NCBI GenBank assembly: GCA_031262835.1
Contig: JAISGY010000067.1
Location: 1 to 50,328 of the forward strand
Source: Ruminococcus sp.
Lineage (GTDB): Bacteria > Bacillota > Clostridia > Oscillospirales > Ruminococcaceae
Length of the DNA stretch: 50,328 bases
Reading direction: 5' to 3'
Each line of letters begins with the position of its first letter. The first letter of the stretch is position 1. The notes beneath the pieces are model-generated. The model saw only the letters and a program-made list of their open reading frames with translations. It did no database searches and was not told the DNA's origin. This document shows, piece after piece, positions 17,224 through 26,001 of this stretch. The translations under genes were made by a program, and so were the position numbers.

Positions 17224-18056
17224 TGATAGAAATTTTATCTCCCGGCGGGAGTTTTGAGGCGGTGCGTGCAGGGGTTGAAGCGGGCGCGGGGGCTGTGTAT
17301 GTCGGGCTTGAAAAGTTTTCGGCGAGGGCTTTTGCCAAGAATTTTACGGCGGACACTTTGCCGATTGAATATTGCCACGAACGCGGCGTTAAGGTTTATC
17401 TTGCCGTTAACACTTTAATACATCAAGCGGATATTATTGAAGTAAGAAAACTTGCCGACCTGCCCGTTGACGCGTTTATTGTTCAGGACTTGGGGGCTGT
17501 AAAAGTTCTTGCCGGACGGGTTTTACACGCTTCAACGCAGATGACTATCCATACTAAAAATGGAATTGATTTTTGCAAGGCTGTTGGCATAAAGCGGGTT
17601 GTTCTTGCAAGAGAATTGTCACGCGAAGAAATAAAGGAACTTGTTTCCTACGCAAAAAGTTTAGATATTGAGACGGAAGTTTTCGTCTACGGAGCTCTTT
17701 GTTTTGCCGTCTCGGGGCAGTGCTATATGTCAAGCTTTTTCGGCGGGGCAAAAGGGAATCGGTCTGCTAACGCCGGATCCTGCGCGGGGGCTTGCCGGTT
17801 GCCGTTTAGTATCGGCAAGTTTAATCCGAACACGAGGGCGTTGTCGCTAAAGGACCAAAATCTTGCGCCGTACCTTCGCGAACTTGAGGCGATGGGCGTA
17901 ACCTCCCTTAAGATTGAAGGGAGAATGAAGGGCTCCGATTACGTTACAAAGGCGATTAACACCCTTAGGAGCGGCAAGGTTGAAAAAAACATGACCGACG
18001 GTTACTATACAGGGAACTTAAATGATTGCTTCGGAAAAAGAGATAATCAGACGTAA
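17223..18056 (+). CDS. U32 family peptidase, N-terminal part (split gene)
   Basis: A 277-residue frame holding an intact peptidase U32 domain: EILSPGGSFEAVRAGVEAGA, KVYLAVNTL, IVQDLG, HASTQMTIHT, VLARELS, EVFVYGALCFAVSGQCYMSS, CAGACRLPF and SLKIEGRMKG. Members act as collagen-type peptidases or in RNA/ubiquinone hydroxylation. It stops right after DGYYTGNLNDCFGKR, where long family members go on into a middle domain and a C-terminal barrel. The following frame (18022-18663) encodes that C-terminal region, so the gene looks broken by a frameshift and an internal deletion. The U32 core alone may still fold. Confidence 0.8.
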   Translation: MIEILSPGGSFEAVRAGVEAGAGAVYVGLEKFSARAFAKNFTADTLPIEYCHERGVKVYLAVNTLIHQADIIEVRKLADLPVDAFIVQDLGAVKVLAGRVLHASTQMTIHTKNGIDFCKAVGIKRVVLARELSREEIKELVSYAKSLDIETEVFVYGALCFAVSGQCYMSSFFGGAKGNRSANAGSCAGACRLPFSIGKFNPNTRALSLKDQNLAPYLRELEAMGVTSLKIEGRMKGSDYVTKAINTLRSGKVEKNMTDGYYTGNLNDCFGKRDNQT

Positions 18057-18663
18057 TGTAAGCGGCTACGTCTTTAAGGTTAAGAACAAAAGACAGCTTG
18101 ACGCGGCTTTAAAACTTGCCGATTTTGTAATAGCTCCGCCCGAAATTTATTTTGAACACGAAAAGGTTTGGCTTGCTCCTCCGAGGTTCGGGGAATGTAA
18201 CATTCCCGCCCGCGAGATTTATTGTCAGAACGTCGGGCATTTGATGTATAATGGCAACAAACATGGCGGATTTGGGTTAAACGTTATCAACAACGAAGCG
18301 GCAGAGTTGTTATCTTCATTCGGCGTTAACGATATTACCGTCGGGATTGAAGCTAACATAAAGGATATTTTGCGGATTAAGTCCGACATCTTGACAATCT
18401 ATGCTTACGGCAGGTTCCCACTGATGTTAACAAGGCAGCGTTTGGGCGGCAGCTTGACAGACCGGACTAAAAGGCGTTTCCCGGTTGTCGAAAATGAGAT
18501 TCTCAATTCCGTTAAACTGTCCTTGTCGGGGAAGAAGGTTAACGCCGACAGGCTGCTGCTTGATTTTTTTGACGAAACGCCCTCTGAAATGGAGGATATT
18601 TTGAAGAGCTTTCGAGATAATATTAATATGGAAAATATAACAAGAGGATTATACGGAATCTGA
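18022..18663 (+). CDS. U32 family peptidase, C-terminal fragment (split gene)
   Basis: A 213-residue frame, +1 relative to and overlapping the end of the preceding U32 frame. KVKNKRQLDAALKLADFVI, GGFGLNVINNEAAELLSSFG, VGIEANIKDI and YAYGRFPLMLTRQ resemble the C-terminal half of long U32 proteins, but the middle region is absent. The ATG at 18022 has no ribosome binding site and an in-frame TAA directly precedes it, so this part probably was once read as one protein with the N-terminal part. Likely a pseudogene remnant unless a programmed shift or sequencing error is involved. Confidence 0.6.
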   Translation: MIASEKEIIRRNVSGYVFKVKNKRQLDAALKLADFVIAPPEIYFEHEKVWLAPPRFGECNIPAREIYCQNVGHLMYNGNKHGGFGLNVINNEAAELLSSFGVNDITVGIEANIKDILRIKSDILTIYAYGRFPLMLTRQRLGGSLTDRTKRRFPVVENEILNSVKLSLSGKKVNADRLLLDFFDETPSEMEDILKSFRDNINMENITRGLYGI

Positions 18664-18700
18664 CAAAACGAATAAAAATTATAACAATCTGAGTATATTG

Positions 18701-18729
18701 TTGACTTTATAAAGTCTATGATTTATAAT
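18701..18729 (+). promoter_or_regulatory. sigma-A promoter of the mre operon
   Basis: TTGACT (18701-18706), 17-nt spacer, TATAAT (18724-18729), 29 nt before the mreB ATG, with GGAG in between. Confidence 0.85.
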
Positions 18730-18758
18730 TAATATAATAAAGATAACGGAGAATAAAG

Positions 18759-19769
18759 ATGTTTACAAAAGATATAGGAATTGACCTCGGAACTGCTAAC
18801 ACCCTCGTTTATATGCGCGGGAAGGGGATTATTATCCGCGAACCGTCGGTTGTTGCGGTTGACACCAAGACCGACCGCGCGAAGTACGTCGGGCAGGAGG
18901 CGAAAGAGGTTATCGGGAAGACCCCCGGCTCGATTGTTGCCGTTCGTCCGCTAAAAGACGGTGTTATCGCCGATTTTGAGATTACGACGACGATGCTTAC
19001 CGAATTCATCCGGAAGGCGTTAAAAAACCGCTTTTCAAAGGCGCGTGTTATAATCTGCATACCCTCGGGGGTTACGGCGGTTGAAAGAAAGGCAGTGCGC
19101 GAAGCCGCCGAAAACGCGGGGGCGAAGCGTGTTAATATTATCGAAGAGCCTATGGCGGCGGCTATCGGCGCGGGGCTTCCCGTATCCGAACCGCAGGGGT
19201 CGATGATTGTCGATATCGGCGGGGGGACGTCGGAAGTTGCGGTTATCTCGCTCGGGGGGATTGTTACAAGCCGCTCGGTGCGGGTTGCCGGCGACGCCTT
19301 CGACACCGCTATTGTAAACTACATCAAGAAGAAGTATAACCTTTTAATCGGCGAACCCACCGCCGAAAATATCAAGATGACAATCGGTTCCGCCTACCCG
19401 ACAAAGGACGAACCGACGAAGGAAGTTAAGGGGAGAAACCTCCTAAACGGCTTGCCGGAAAGCATTACCGTTACTTCGGAGGAAATCCGCGAAGCCCTTG
19501 CGGAACCGCTCTCGCACGTTGTTGAGGCGATTAAGGTTACGCTTGAAAAGACACCTCCCGAACTCGCCGCCGACATTATCGACCAAGGGATAACCCTCGC
19601 GGGGGGCGGCGCGCTCATAAAGGGGCTCGATATGCTTATCCACAAGGAAACAGGTATGCCGGTAAACATTGCCGAAAACCCCCTCGACTGCGTTGCAGCG
19701 GGGACAGGAAGGGTCCTTGAAGACCTCGATAAACTCCATGAAGTGCTTAATGATGATGCGAAATATTAA
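18759..19769 (+). CDS. mreB: Rod-shape-determining actin homologue MreB
   Basis: A 336-residue MreB: phosphate-1 loop [13 protein letters not shown] (residues 6-18), [36 protein letters not shown], phosphate-2 [16 protein letters not shown] and adenosine motif [14 protein letters not shown]. It polymerises under the membrane and positions the elongation machinery (MreC, MreD, RodA, PBP2), so the cell should be a rod. The gene starts an operon mreB - unknown - mreC - mreD - PBP2 under a consensus promoter. Confidence 0.98.
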   Translation: MFTKDIGIDLGTANTLVYMRGKGIIIREPSVVAVDTKTDRAKYVGQEAKEVIGKTPGSIVAVRPLKDGVIADFEITTTMLTEFIRKALKNRFSKARVIICIPSGVTAVERKAVREAAENAGAKRVNIIEEPMAAAIGAGLPVSEPQGSMIVDIGGGTSEVAVISLGGIVTSRSVRVAGDAFDTAIVNYIKKKYNLLIGEPTAENIKMTIGSAYPTKDEPTKEVKGRNLLNGLPESITVTSEEIREALAEPLSHVVEAIKVTLEKTPPELAADIIDQGITLAGGGALIKGLDMLIHKETGMPVNIAENPLDCVAAGTGRVLEDLDKLHEVLNDDAKY

Positions 19770-19789
19770 GGGATAAATGTGGCTCACTT

Positions 19790-20233
19790 ATGGACATAAA
19801 TAATTGTTGTTGGGTTAATCCGCTTGTTGAAGAAGGCATGGCACACGTTGGAGAGTATCTTGATGCATTTGATTCTCAAGACTTCATACGCATTATCCGA
19901 ACCGAAAAATTTGACTTAACCGATGAAGAAGGCTTCGCCGCGTGGAAACGGGAAAGGCTTAACCCCGAATCACCGCTTGTTAAAGAACTGGGGTACCGTG
20001 ACGCAGATGCTCCTGCGATATTTGAATCGGGTTTAACACATCTACGAGAGATTTACGATGACAAAAAAATACAGGAGCTAATCAACATTATCCGTAACGA
20101 CCGGTTCGACTACACCGAATGGCGGCGTGATAATCTATTCCCGGGAATGTCTATTGATGACATTTTAGACCATGCTGAAGCATATGAACGCCTCCACGGT
20201 AAGCCCAAGATTCGCGGTCCAATAAACACCTAA
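19790..20233 (+). CDS. Hypothetical protein between mreB and mreC
   Basis: A 147-residue soluble, acidic protein I do not recognise. It contains two similar helical segments: SQDFIRIIRTEKFDLTDEEG and IQELINIIRNDRFDYTEWRR share an I-I-R-x-(E/D)-(K/R)-F-D core, so it may be an internal repeat of about 75 residues. It has no membrane helix. There are 20 nt to mreB and 3 nt to mreC, placing it inside the operon where mreB and mreC are normally adjacent. The start has no strong ribosome binding site. Its relation to cell shape is unknown. Confidence 0.6.
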   Translation: MDINNCCWVNPLVEEGMAHVGEYLDAFDSQDFIRIIRTEKFDLTDEEGFAAWKRERLNPESPLVKELGYRDADAPAIFESGLTHLREIYDDKKIQELINIIRNDRFDYTEWRRDNLFPGMSIDDILDHAEAYERLHGKPKIRGPINT

Positions 20234-20236
20234 ACT

Positions 20237-21097
20237 ATGAAGGATTTTTTCCATTCCTTAAAATTCAAGGCACTTATCGGGCTGACCGCCGTTATACTCG
20301 GGGTTATGGTTTTTATCGTCTTTAACGAGGGTATAACTCCCGACTCCGGCGCGCTCTTTACCCGAATTACAGCACCGTTTTCTAAAATTTCAGCGGATAT
20401 AGAAAGCGGTTTTTCGGATTTCCTCTCGACCTTTATTAACGCCGAGAAAAACAAGGTCGAAAACGAAGCCCTTAAAACCCAACTCGACGCCCTCTATAAC
20501 CAAATGTCCGACTACGAAGACCTCAAGCGTGAGAATGCGGAACTTTCCGCCCTGTTGTCATTACAAGAGCGAAACGAAAACATAACCTTTTCCCGCCCCT
20601 CCGACGTTATCGCAAGAACAGTCGGGGACCCTTACCTCTCCTTTACAATCGACTCCGGGCGGGACGACGGGATTTCACCCTACGACCCGGCAGTCACCGA
20701 AAACGGTCTCGTCGGAATTGTCGCGTCGGTTACAAAGACAACCTCAACTATCCAAACCCTCTATTCCCCGAAGTCGGCGGTAAGCGTCATATCTTCGCGC
20801 ACCCTCGTCCGCGGGATTATTGAAGGAGAGACGGAGCTCATTTCGGACGGGCTCGTTCGCATGAACTATATCGACAAGACTGCCGATATTGTCGTCGGGG
20901 ACGTTGTTGAGACGGAAGGGTCGGAGATGTTTCCGCCCGGGCAGATTATCGGGGTTGTTACCGCTGTTGCTATTGAAGACAACGGGCTTGCGAAATACGC
21001 GGAAGTGAGGCTTCTTGTCGACCCCTCCAAGGTTTCGAGTCTCTATATTATCACGGATTTTAACGGAAAGGCGATTGAAAACGAGGAGCAAGGATAA
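20237..21097 (+). CDS. mreC: Rod-shape-determining protein MreC
   Basis: A 286-residue bitopic protein: one N-terminal membrane helix (FKALIGLTAVILGVMVFIVF), a coiled coil (about residues 68-110, ENEALKTQLDALYNQMSDYE), then the extracellular beta domain (VIARTVGDPYLSFTIDSGRDDGI, NGLVGIV, SVISSRT, GDVVETEGSEMFPPGQIIG). MreC bridges MreB/MreD with PBP2 outside the membrane. The length is normal. The next gene, mreD, starts 35 nt after the stop, beyond a short repeat. Confidence 0.95.
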   Translation: MKDFFHSLKFKALIGLTAVILGVMVFIVFNEGITPDSGALFTRITAPFSKISADIESGFSDFLSTFINAEKNKVENEALKTQLDALYNQMSDYEDLKRENAELSALLSLQERNENITFSRPSDVIARTVGDPYLSFTIDSGRDDGISPYDPAVTENGLVGIVASVTKTTSTIQTLYSPKSAVSVISSRTLVRGIIEGETELISDGLVRMNYIDKTADIVVGDVVETEGSEMFPPGQIIGVVTAVAIEDNGLAKYAEVRLLVDPSKVSSLYIITDFNGKAIENEEQG

Positions 21098-21098
21098 C

Positions 21099-21130
21099 TC
21101 TGTATTCTGTATTCTCGCTTCTGTATTCTG
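21099..21130. repeat. TGTATTC repeat, locus 2
   Basis: CTGTATTCTGTATTCTCGCT followed by TCTGTATTCTG fills the mreC-mreD gap where a ribosome binding site would be expected; no AGGAGG is visible before mreD. Shares sequence with locus 1. Confidence 0.7.
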
Positions 21131-21132
21131 GT

Positions 21133-21693
21133 ATGGCTCGGAATGAACGTGAGAAAAGTGAACTTAAGAAGGGGATTCTGCGTTGGGTTCTCTATCTGTT
21201 AATTGCGTTTTTCTGCTCCTTTCTCATGTGGTCTTTGGGCGGGCGTTTGCCGCTCCTTATGATACCCTTTGCAATCAGTGTTGCCGCTTTTGAAACACCG
21301 GTGCGGAGTGCCGTTTACGCCTGCGTCTGCGGGCTCATGCTCGACAACCTCACCGACTCCCTCTTCGGCTTCTTCGGCATAACCCTCCTTTGGGCGGGGC
21401 TTTTCGTCTCGGTGCTCTTTACCCTCCTCCTTCGCCGCCACGCCCTAAACGTCTTCTTCCTTAACGCAGTCGCAACCCTCATTCTCCTCCTCCTCCACTA
21501 CCTTTTCTACATGGGGATTTGGGGTTACGACGAGTCGGGGGTTATCTTTCTCGAATGGTATGTTCCGCTCTTCTTCCTTACGGGGGTGGGAGTGGTGCCG
21601 GTGTATTTCTTGGTAAGGCTCCTAAAGCAGAAACTGTCGCCGGTTGTCAAAGTTGTCCCGGACGAAAAGTCCGACGATGTTATCAGAGAGTAA
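21133..21693 (+). CDS. mreD: Rod-shape-determining membrane protein MreD
   Basis: A 186-residue polytopic protein with five to six hydrophobic segments (WVLYLLIAFFCSFLMWSL, PLLMIPFAISVAAFETPV, GLMLDNLTDSLFGFFGITLL, LFVSVLFTLLL, VATLILLLLHYLFYMG, PLFFLTGVGVVPVYFLVRLL). The G-x-x-x-D-(N)-L-T-D-S-LFG block in the second to third segment is characteristic of MreD. Identity also rests on position between mreC and PBP2. There is no clear ribosome binding site because a short repeat occupies the gap. Confidence 0.9.
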   Translation: MARNEREKSELKKGILRWVLYLLIAFFCSFLMWSLGGRLPLLMIPFAISVAAFETPVRSAVYACVCGLMLDNLTDSLFGFFGITLLWAGLFVSVLFTLLLRRHALNVFFLNAVATLILLLLHYLFYMGIWGYDESGVIFLEWYVPLFFLTGVGVVPVYFLVRLLKQKLSPVVKVVPDEKSDDVIRE

Positions 21694-21695
21694 GC

Positions 21696-21728
21696 ATTGT
21701 TCCCCCCGCCGTAGGCGGGGGAAACAAT
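21696..21728. repeat. GC-rich hairpin repeat, copy 7
   Basis: ATTGTTCCCCCCGCC / GGCGGGGGAAACAAT around GTA, with one mismatched pair. Between mreD and PBP2. Confidence 0.8.
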
Positions 21729-21744
21729 ACAAAATAAACAAACA

Positions 21745-23766
21745 ATGCTTAAAAAAATTTCCGAAATTGTAAGAACATTTTTATTCGTCGCCTTAACCAT
21801 GACGCTTTTCGCGCTCGGGGTTATAAGGCTAATGAAAATTCAAGTCGTTGACGGTAGCAGCTATGCCGACGAGGCACTCTTAACCCGCTCCGCGACGCAG
21901 GTAATAAACTCCCCCAGAGGCGAAATTACCGACATTAACGGCGTTAAAATAGTAAGCAACAAGGTCGGCTACAACGTCATAATCGAAAAGGCGTTCTTCC
22001 CTGCCGACAATGCGGAACAAAATCGTATTGTCGTTGATACCGCGCTGATTTTAACCTCCTTCGACGCGCCCTTTATCGACTCCCTCCCGATTACGAAAAC
22101 CCGCCCTTACGAATTCCTCCCCGACAGAGAGACCGATATTGCAAAGCTTCGGAAGAATATTAACGTTCAACCTTATGCAACCGCTTCCGACTGCATTGAA
22201 GCGATGGTATTAAAATTCGCAATTGCCCAGAGTTATTCATATGATGATATAAGGACAATATGCGGTATTCGCCACGAGATGATACTCCGCAGTTTCTCCC
22301 TTGAAAACACCTACACCCTTGCCGAGGACATTCCTCTTGAGGCGGTTGCGAAAATCAAGGAGAACACCTACCGCCTCGACGGGGTTGACGTAATAGCGGA
22401 AGCGATTCGCAATGTCAACATCGGTGATGCCGCCCCGCACCTTATCGGGACGACAGGTCCTGTTACCGCCGACGAATACGAGAGCCTTGAGGGTTACGCG
22501 CTTAACGACAGTTTGGGCAAAAGCGGCATTGAGCTTGCCCTTGAATCGGAGCTTCGCGGGCTTAAGGGAGTCCGCACCTTCACAATGTACGACGGCAACG
22601 TCATTTCAGACGAGATTACAACCGACGCTGTGCCGGGACATTCGATTAAGCTTACCTTCGATATCGGTTTCCAGCGCGAGATTCAAGGCATTTTAGAGTC
22701 GCATATAAGCTGGCTTCAGGGTCAAGAACACATTAACAAAAAGGGCGAAAACGCGACAGGCGGGGCTATTGTTGTTCTTGACGCGAACGGGGAGAATAAC
22801 GGGGCTGTGCTTGCCGCCGCGACCTACCCGACCTACAACCTCATGGACTACAAGACCGACTACGCGAAGCTTAACGCCGACCCCTCTTTGCCGCTCTATA
22901 ATCGGGCGACGAGCGGCTTGTACCGCCCGGGTTCGACCTTCAAGACGGTTACGGCGACTGCTGCCCTAAACGAGGGCTACATTGACCTTGCGACAACTAT
23001 CGTCTGCAACAACGTTTACCACTATTGGTCCGACTACCAGCCGCGCTGTACGGGCTGGCACGGGCGTATTAACGTCATAACCGCGATTGAAAAGTCCTGC
23101 AACATCTTCTTTTACGAAGTCGGGCGGGTTATGGGGATTGACCTTATTGATTCCTACGCGGCGTATTACGGCTTCGGTGAGGCTTCCGGGCTTGAGACGG
23201 GCGGTGCTGCGGGCTGGGTAGCTTCACCCGGGCTTTTTGAACAAAAAAACCTTGACTGGCAGGCGGGATTGGTTGTTCAGGCGGCAATCGGGCAGTCCGA
23301 GACCAATGTTACGCCTATGCAGCTTGCGGTTTTGGCGAACACCCTCGCCAACAACGGCAAGCGTTACCGCCCGCACCTTGTAGACAGCATCTACGACTAC
23401 AATCTCACGACCCTTCTTGACGTAACAGAGCCGGAAGTGCTTTTTGAAATCCCCGAAAAGTCCGGCATAACCTTCGATTCAATCCGCGACGGCATGAAGC
23501 GCGCCGCGAACTTCGTTCATTACTCCTACCCGAATAAGGAACAATACGGCAAGGAATACATTCTCTCCGACATTCCCGGGGGGGTTGCGATAAAAACAGG
23601 CACGCCGCAGATGACCTCCGCGGAGGACACCGGCTCCGCCTTTATCGGCTACTACCCGGCAGACAATCCCGAAATCGCCTTCGCAGGCTTTATCGAACAC
23701 GGCGAGTGGTCTAAGCTTATGATTAGGGAGATTATTTTGGAGTATATAGAAAGGAACAAACAATGA
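21745..23766 (+). CDS. mrdA: Penicillin-binding protein 2 (class B transpeptidase for elongation)
   Basis: A 673-residue class B PBP. It has an N-terminal membrane anchor (TFLFVALTMTLFALGVIRLM), the PBP dimerisation/pedestal region (NSPRGEITDINGVKIVSN) and a transpeptidase domain with the three active-site motifs: SxxK as STFK (in YRPGSTFKTV, about residue 400), SxN as SCN (EKSCNIFFYEVG) and KTG (AIKTGTPQ). It cross-links peptidoglycan during side-wall growth with MreBCD and RodA; RodA is not in the window. The stop overlaps the next gene's ATG (ATGA). Confidence 0.93.
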   Translation: MLKKISEIVRTFLFVALTMTLFALGVIRLMKIQVVDGSSYADEALLTRSATQVINSPRGEITDINGVKIVSNKVGYNVIIEKAFFPADNAEQNRIVVDTALILTSFDAPFIDSLPITKTRPYEFLPDRETDIAKLRKNINVQPYATASDCIEAMVLKFAIAQSYSYDDIRTICGIRHEMILRSFSLENTYTLAEDIPLEAVAKIKENTYRLDGVDVIAEAIRNVNIGDAAPHLIGTTGPVTADEYESLEGYALNDSLGKSGIELALESELRGLKGVRTFTMYDGNVISDEITTDAVPGHSIKLTFDIGFQREIQGILESHISWLQGQEHINKKGENATGGAIVVLDANGENNGAVLAAATYPTYNLMDYKTDYAKLNADPSLPLYNRATSGLYRPGSTFKTVTATAALNEGYIDLATTIVCNNVYHYWSDYQPRCTGWHGRINVITAIEKSCNIFFYEVGRVMGIDLIDSYAAYYGFGEASGLETGGAAGWVASPGLFEQKNLDWQAGLVVQAAIGQSETNVTPMQLAVLANTLANNGKRYRPHLVDSIYDYNLTTLLDVTEPEVLFEIPEKSGITFDSIRDGMKRAANFVHYSYPNKEQYGKEYILSDIPGGVAIKTGTPQMTSAEDTGSAFIGYYPADNPEIAFAGFIEHGEWSKLMIREIILEYIERNKQ

Positions 23767-24584
23767 TAAATGAAGAACTTGTAGTAAAACCAAAGATTGA
23801 CGTTATATTTAAAAAGCTTTTTGTTGAAAACATTGACTTTTTGAGAGATTTTTTATCTGTCGCGCTTGACATTCCATATGAAGATTTTTCTGATATTAAA
23901 ATAACAAACCCTGAACTCATTCCCGACAGCTCGGGTGAAAAGCTATCACGGCTTGATATTTTGGTAAGAAAGCCGGACGGTACAAAACTAAATATCGAAA
24001 TGCAAAACTGCGACGAGGGCGACTATAAAGTGCGGTCGGTGTATTATTGCTCGAAGCTGTTTACAAAAGATGTTTTATCGGGCGATGAATACCGCGATAT
24101 ACCGAAAACAATCTGCATTAACATCTTACAGTTTACGCTTTTTGAAAATGCCGACTGGAAATGCACCGTGTTCCCGACAATTACCGAGACAGGCGAAGCT
24201 GTGACAGACAAGTGGCAGATACTCTATTTTCAGACAAAAAAGCTGCCGAATAAAAACTCGGGCGGTATAATTGATTGGCTGAAATTCTTCACTATAAAAA
24301 CAAAAGGGGACATAAACGAAATGAAAGAAAATGCTAAAGACGTATTCGTAAATAAAGCGTTAGAGGCTGTCGAACTCATGAACGAAGACGAGAAGACAAG
24401 AAGGTTAGCCGAGGCGCGCGAAGAAGCGATATTCAGAGAAAAATGGATTCTCCGTGCGGCAAAAAGAGAGACTGCATTTGACATTGCAAAGAATATGTTC
24501 TCTTTAGGTGTACCTATAGACATAATTACAAAATCCACCGGCTTACCCCCCTCCGAAATAGCGAAACTTGCAGAGCAAACATAG
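23763..24584 (+). CDS. Rpn/YhgA-type PD-(D/E)xK nuclease family transposase-like protein
   Basis: A 273-residue protein of the Rpn (recombination-promoting nuclease) / PD-(D/E)xK transposase-like family (PF12784-type). It opens VVKPKIDVIFKKLFVENIDF and has the nuclease core RLDILVRKPDGTKLNIEMQ, with Asp and E-x-Q in the expected places, then YYCSKLFTKDVLSGDEY and ICINILQFTLF. A charged helical region and a short HTH-like tail (AFDIAKNMFSLGVPIDIITK ... GLPPSEIAKL) end it. It overlaps the PBP2 stop by 4 nt, so it is read through from the mre operon, and lies directly upstream of the precursor cassette. Members spread horizontally; the role here is unknown. Confidence 0.85.
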   Translation: MINEELVVKPKIDVIFKKLFVENIDFLRDFLSVALDIPYEDFSDIKITNPELIPDSSGEKLSRLDILVRKPDGTKLNIEMQNCDEGDYKVRSVYYCSKLFTKDVLSGDEYRDIPKTICINILQFTLFENADWKCTVFPTITETGEAVTDKWQILYFQTKKLPNKNSGGIIDWLKFFTIKTKGDINEMKENAKDVFVNKALEAVELMNEDEKTRRLAEAREEAIFREKWILRAAKRETAFDIAKNMFSLGVPIDIITKSTGLPPSEIAKLAEQT

Positions 24585-24606
24585 TAATTTAATAAGGAGC
24601 TTCCCC

Positions 24607-25014
24607 ATGAAACTAACAGGCGAACTGCTAACCAAAGCACGTACGGCGAAATCCCCGGAGGAACTCATTACCATTGCCGACAAAATGGGCGTAACAGTGT
24701 CGGCAAACGACGCCGCCCTTTACTACAACAGGTTACACACCGAGCCGGAACTTACAGAGGACGAACTCGACGCGATTACCGTTTCCGGCGGCGGCTGCGG
24801 AGGAGGCAGCAGCAGCGGGGTGAGCGTGAACATCGAACCCGGTCCCCCTAAATGCATACACGGGAAGGACAACATGAAGGTTGAATATAGCTTCTGCTAT
24901 ATGAACAAAAATTGCCCGCACTATATATCATGGTCAGAACCTGTTTCGCATATCCCGGGCGCGATTCGCGGATTTGCAAGATGCGACAGGGACCCGGATC
25001 AAGAAGATTGGTAA
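24607..25014 (+). CDS. Nif11-like leader peptide precursor 1 (Cys-rich C-terminal part)
   Basis: A 135-residue candidate precursor. Residues 1-62 are the shared leader (MKLTGELLTKARTAKSPEEL ... ELTEDELDAITVSGG), resembling Nif11-type RiPP leaders in the K-(S/T)-PEEL-x-x-(I/L)-A block and the acidic end before Gly-Gly. The downstream part begins CGGGSSSG and has Cys spaced C-x13-C-x5-C-x22-C, ending FARCDRDPDQEDW. AAGGAG lies 7 nt before the ATG; a longer frame from 24568 overlaps the nuclease and has no ribosome binding site. Product, modification and export are not known. Confidence 0.82.
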   Translation: MKLTGELLTKARTAKSPEELITIADKMGVTVSANDAALYYNRLHTEPELTEDELDAITVSGGGCGGGSSSGVSVNIEPGPPKCIHGKDNMKVEYSFCYMNKNCPHYISWSEPVSHIPGAIRGFARCDRDPDQEDW

Positions 25015-25045
25015 AAACAAAATTTTCTTAAAAGGAGCTAACAGC

Positions 25046-25459
25046 ATGAAATTAACAGGCGAACTGCTAACCAAAGCACGTACGGCGAAATCCCCGGAGG
25101 AACTTGTTACTATTGCCGACAAGATGGGCGTAACCGTATCGGAGTCGGACGCCGCCCTTTACTACAACAGGTTACATACCGAGCCCGAGCTTACCGACGA
25201 GGAACTTGAGGCGATTGAAGTAAGCGGCGGCGGCTGCGGAGGCGGCGGCGACAGCGGCGACAGCGTAACCCATCTCACCATGATCAGGTGTATAAGAGCT
25301 GATAGAGAAGCGGATTATGATCCTCATTTTTGCCCCGGATGCGAGCATCTTTATTCCGAGAGATATGCACAAGGGGGCGGCATGGTAAAGGCTTACGTGC
25401 GAAACTATTGCAAAATCGACCCTCATAACAGACGATACGGCGGTTCTAAGCATGATTAA
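25046..25459 (+). CDS. Nif11-like leader peptide precursor 2 (Cys-rich C-terminal part)
   Basis: A 137-residue paralogue. Its leader differs from precursor 1 at only a few residues (Ile to Val at 21, then ESDAAL, TDEELEAIEVSGG), and the DNA is nearly unchanged for the first 60 codons. After the double Gly comes CGGGGDSGDS and a different tail with C-x13-C-x2-C-x22-C (IRC ... HFCPGCEHLYSE ... RNYCKIDP). AAAAGGAG precedes the ATG. 31 nt follow precursor 1. Confidence 0.82.
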   Translation: MKLTGELLTKARTAKSPEELVTIADKMGVTVSESDAALYYNRLHTEPELTDEELEAIEVSGGGCGGGGDSGDSVTHLTMIRCIRADREADYDPHFCPGCEHLYSERYAQGGGMVKAYVRNYCKIDPHNRRYGGSKHD

Positions 25460-25476
25460 ATAAGAAGGAGTTTGCC

Positions 25477-25863
25477 ATGAAATTAACAGGAGAAATACTT
25501 TCCGCTGTGAAGTCGGCGAAAACCCCCGAGGAACTCATTACCATTGCCGACAAAATGGGCGTAACAGTCTCCGAGTCGGACGCCGCTCTTTACTACAACA
25601 GGCTACATACCGAGCCGGAACTTACCGACGATGAACTTGAAGCGATTGCAGTAAGCGGCGGCTTAGACCTATGCGACGACGGTGCTGAGTGTCCGCGGCA
25701 CGGGTGTGGCGAAGCAAAGTATCAGGGGCATAGAATATGCAGAGGTTGCTCTTACCTTAAGGAAAAGAGAGAACCGTATCGGAATACTGAATATGAGCAA
25801 TATTTCGCGTTTTACTGGTGCGATGCTGACCCGGAAAAAAGAGAATCTCAAGGATATTACTAA
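25477..25863 (+). CDS. Nif11-like leader peptide precursor 3 (Cys-rich C-terminal part)
   Basis: A 128-residue paralogue with the most changed leader start (MKLTGEILSAVKSAKTPEEL) but the same middle (ITIADKMGVTVSESDAALYY) and end (AIAVSGG). The C-terminal part has C-x15-C-x2-C-x23-C plus two additional Cys (AECPRHGCGE, RICRGCSYL, FYWCDADP). GAAGGAG lies 6 nt upstream of ATG. Its stop is 3 nt before a copy of the MBL-gene start (25867). Confidence 0.82.
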   Translation: MKLTGEILSAVKSAKTPEELITIADKMGVTVSESDAALYYNRLHTEPELTDDELEAIAVSGGLDLCDDGAECPRHGCGEAKYQGHRICRGCSYLKEKREPYRNTEYEQYFAFYWCDADPEKRESQGYY

Positions 25864-25866
25864 TCC

Positions 25867-25986
25867 ATGCGCCTCTATCCCCTCTATTCCTCAAGCAAAG
25901 GCAACTGCTATACTGCCGGTGTCTTAGTCACGCGGGCGGCTCGACAAGGCGGTATGCATTGTTTCCGCAACGGAAGCTTTAAATAA
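25867..25986 (+). pseudogene. Duplicated 5' fragment of the MBL hydrolase gene
   Basis: Bases from about 25861 match the start of the MBL gene at 26424-26463 almost without change (it encodes MRLYPLYSSSKGNC) and then diverge by small deletions through about 25953 (AGVLVTRAA against AGVLIDAGG). The frame closes after 39 codons. It is a scar of a tandem duplication that brought in precursor 4. Confidence 0.88.
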
Positions 25987-26001
25987 TAAAGGAGATATAC
26001 C

